Source of the DNA: Rhodoplanes serenus | GTDB lineage: Bacteria > Pseudomonadota > Alphaproteobacteria > Rhizobiales > Xanthobacteraceae | Assembly (NCBI GenBank): GCA_009720755.1 | Contig: WNKV01000008.1 | Coordinates: 124,001 to 188,000, forward strand | Length of the DNA stretch: 64,000 nucleotides | Reading direction: 5' to 3' | Shown: piece after piece, positions 63,372-64,000 of the stretch | How positions within the stretch are numbered: position 1 is the first letter of the stretch | Layout: every line of letters starts with the position of its first letter | The notes under the pieces: model-generated | What the model saw: only the letters and a program-made list of their open reading frames with translations | The model's database searches: none | Told to the model about the DNA's origin: nothing | Made by a program: the position numbers and the translations under genes

Positions 63372-64000
63372 GATGAGCTCGATTCGGAGCACAGCGACGC
63401 CTCTGCGTCTGTTCGGTTCCGCGGCGGCCGCCGCTCTTCTGATCGCCGTGCCACTCGGCACGGCACGCGCCGAATTCCCCGACAAGACCATCGAGATGAC
63501 CACGCTGTTCGGCGGTCCCGCCCAGACCACCAGCCAGGTGCTGGCCGATCTGATGTCCAAGAATATCGGGCAGCCGGTCATCACCGTCAGCCGGCCCGGC
63601 GGCGGCGGCGCCATCGGCTACACCTACGTGCAGAGCGCGCCGGCCGACGGCTACAGCATCGTGTTCAGCTCGAACTCGATCTCGACCGTCTACTATCAGG
63701 GCAACCTGCCGTTCAACTACACGGCGCTCGCGCCCATCGCACATATCGGCATGGAGGTTCCGGTTCTCGCGGTGCGCGCCGACTCCGGCTGGAAGGATCT
63801 CAAGAGCATGCAGGCCGCCGCCAAGGCGAGCGGCAAGAAGCTGCGCGTCGGCGTCTCCGGGCTCGGCACCTTCACGCATCTCGCCTCGGCCGCGCTGTTC
63901 AACCGTCTCGGCCTCCAGGTCGTGTACATCCCGTACGGCGAAGGACGCGCCCCCGCCGAGCTGCTCGGCGGCCGTGTCGATGCGGCCTTGCAGTGGTCGA
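63372..64000 (+). CDS. Bug-family (TctC-like) solute-binding protein (partial, C-terminus outside window)
   Basis: ATG 63372 follows GGAAGGGAGA. The visible 209 residues begin with a signal peptide (LFGSAAAAALLIAVPLGTARA-EFPDK). Then the TctC layout follows: TIEMTTLFGGPAQTTSQVLAD, PVITVSRPGGGGAIGYTYVQ, ADGYSIVFSSNSISTVYY, LRVGVSGLGTFTHLASAALF and VVYIPYGEGRAPAELLGGRVDAAL. It is the second such protein in the window and only distantly similar to the one at 8956. It probably binds a carboxylate in the periplasm. It is cut only by the window edge. Confidence 0.9.

Overview
The window is chromosomal DNA of a GC-rich alphaproteobacterium. The carA / GatB-YqeY / dnaG / rpoD order, the DnaG N-terminus, a GGAAC-type stress promoter before ku, Bug-type binding proteins and the dispersed palindromes all point to Hyphomicrobiales, probably the Nitrobacteraceae/Xanthobacteraceae side. 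The genus cannot be read from the sequence. Genes are dense, often joined by 4-base ATGA or GTGA overlaps. No insertion sequence, prophage, rRNA or CRISPR array was seen.

Layout. 1-3.5 kb: partial bluB, small proteins, a lipid-kinase-like gene and tRNA-Phe. 3.5-9.9 kb: a carbon-acid catabolic cluster (UxaA-family dehydratase, GntR regulator, IlvD/Edd dehydratase, amidohydrolase, solute-binding protein) with a perfect palindrome over the likely promoter. 10.4-23.4 kb: a complete selenocysteine island. It holds fdnGHI (formate dehydrogenase-N with an in-frame UGA and a SECIS hairpin), fdhE, selA, selB and selC (tRNA-Sec). Downstream are three co-oriented genes: an unknown, a DsrE-like protein and a GcvH-like lipoyl protein. 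A TusA-like gene and selD diverge on the other side. 23.4-27.1 kb: a palindromic repeat block, then a divergent XRE regulator and MFS transporter. 27.4-32.5 kb: pyrK-pyrD(1B)-amidohydrolase, then pyrE and a HAD phosphatase. 32.5-40 kb: hypothetical and envelope proteins, an overlapping sensor kinase / receiver / receiver-HisKA_2 kinase set, a lytic transglycosylase and a HicA toxin pair. 40.1-47.6 kb: rpoD, dnaG, hemG, GatB/YqeY and divergent carA. 47.8-64 kb: a DUF4160/DUF2442 pair, a CDF transporter, a cupin, a glycosyltransferase-methyltransferase operon, a secreted S9 peptidase, an SbcD/SbcC-like pair, an acyltransferase pair, ku, and a second Bug protein cut by the window edge.

How the genes work together. 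SelD makes selenophosphate, SelA converts Ser-tRNA-Sec to Sec-tRNA-Sec, and SelB delivers it at the fdnG UGA. FdhE assists enzyme maturation, and FdnGHI oxidises periplasmic formate into the quinone pool. The most unusual point is that the selB reading frame stays open through the whole selC gene and stops on the start codon of the next gene. RNase P cleavage at the tRNA 5' end falls on a selB codon boundary, so one transcript could give full-length SelB or tRNA-Sec but not both. The trio after selC, together with TusA next to selD, suggests a chalcogen-carrier relay; this is inference. All functions here come from reading translated sequence; no database search was possible.
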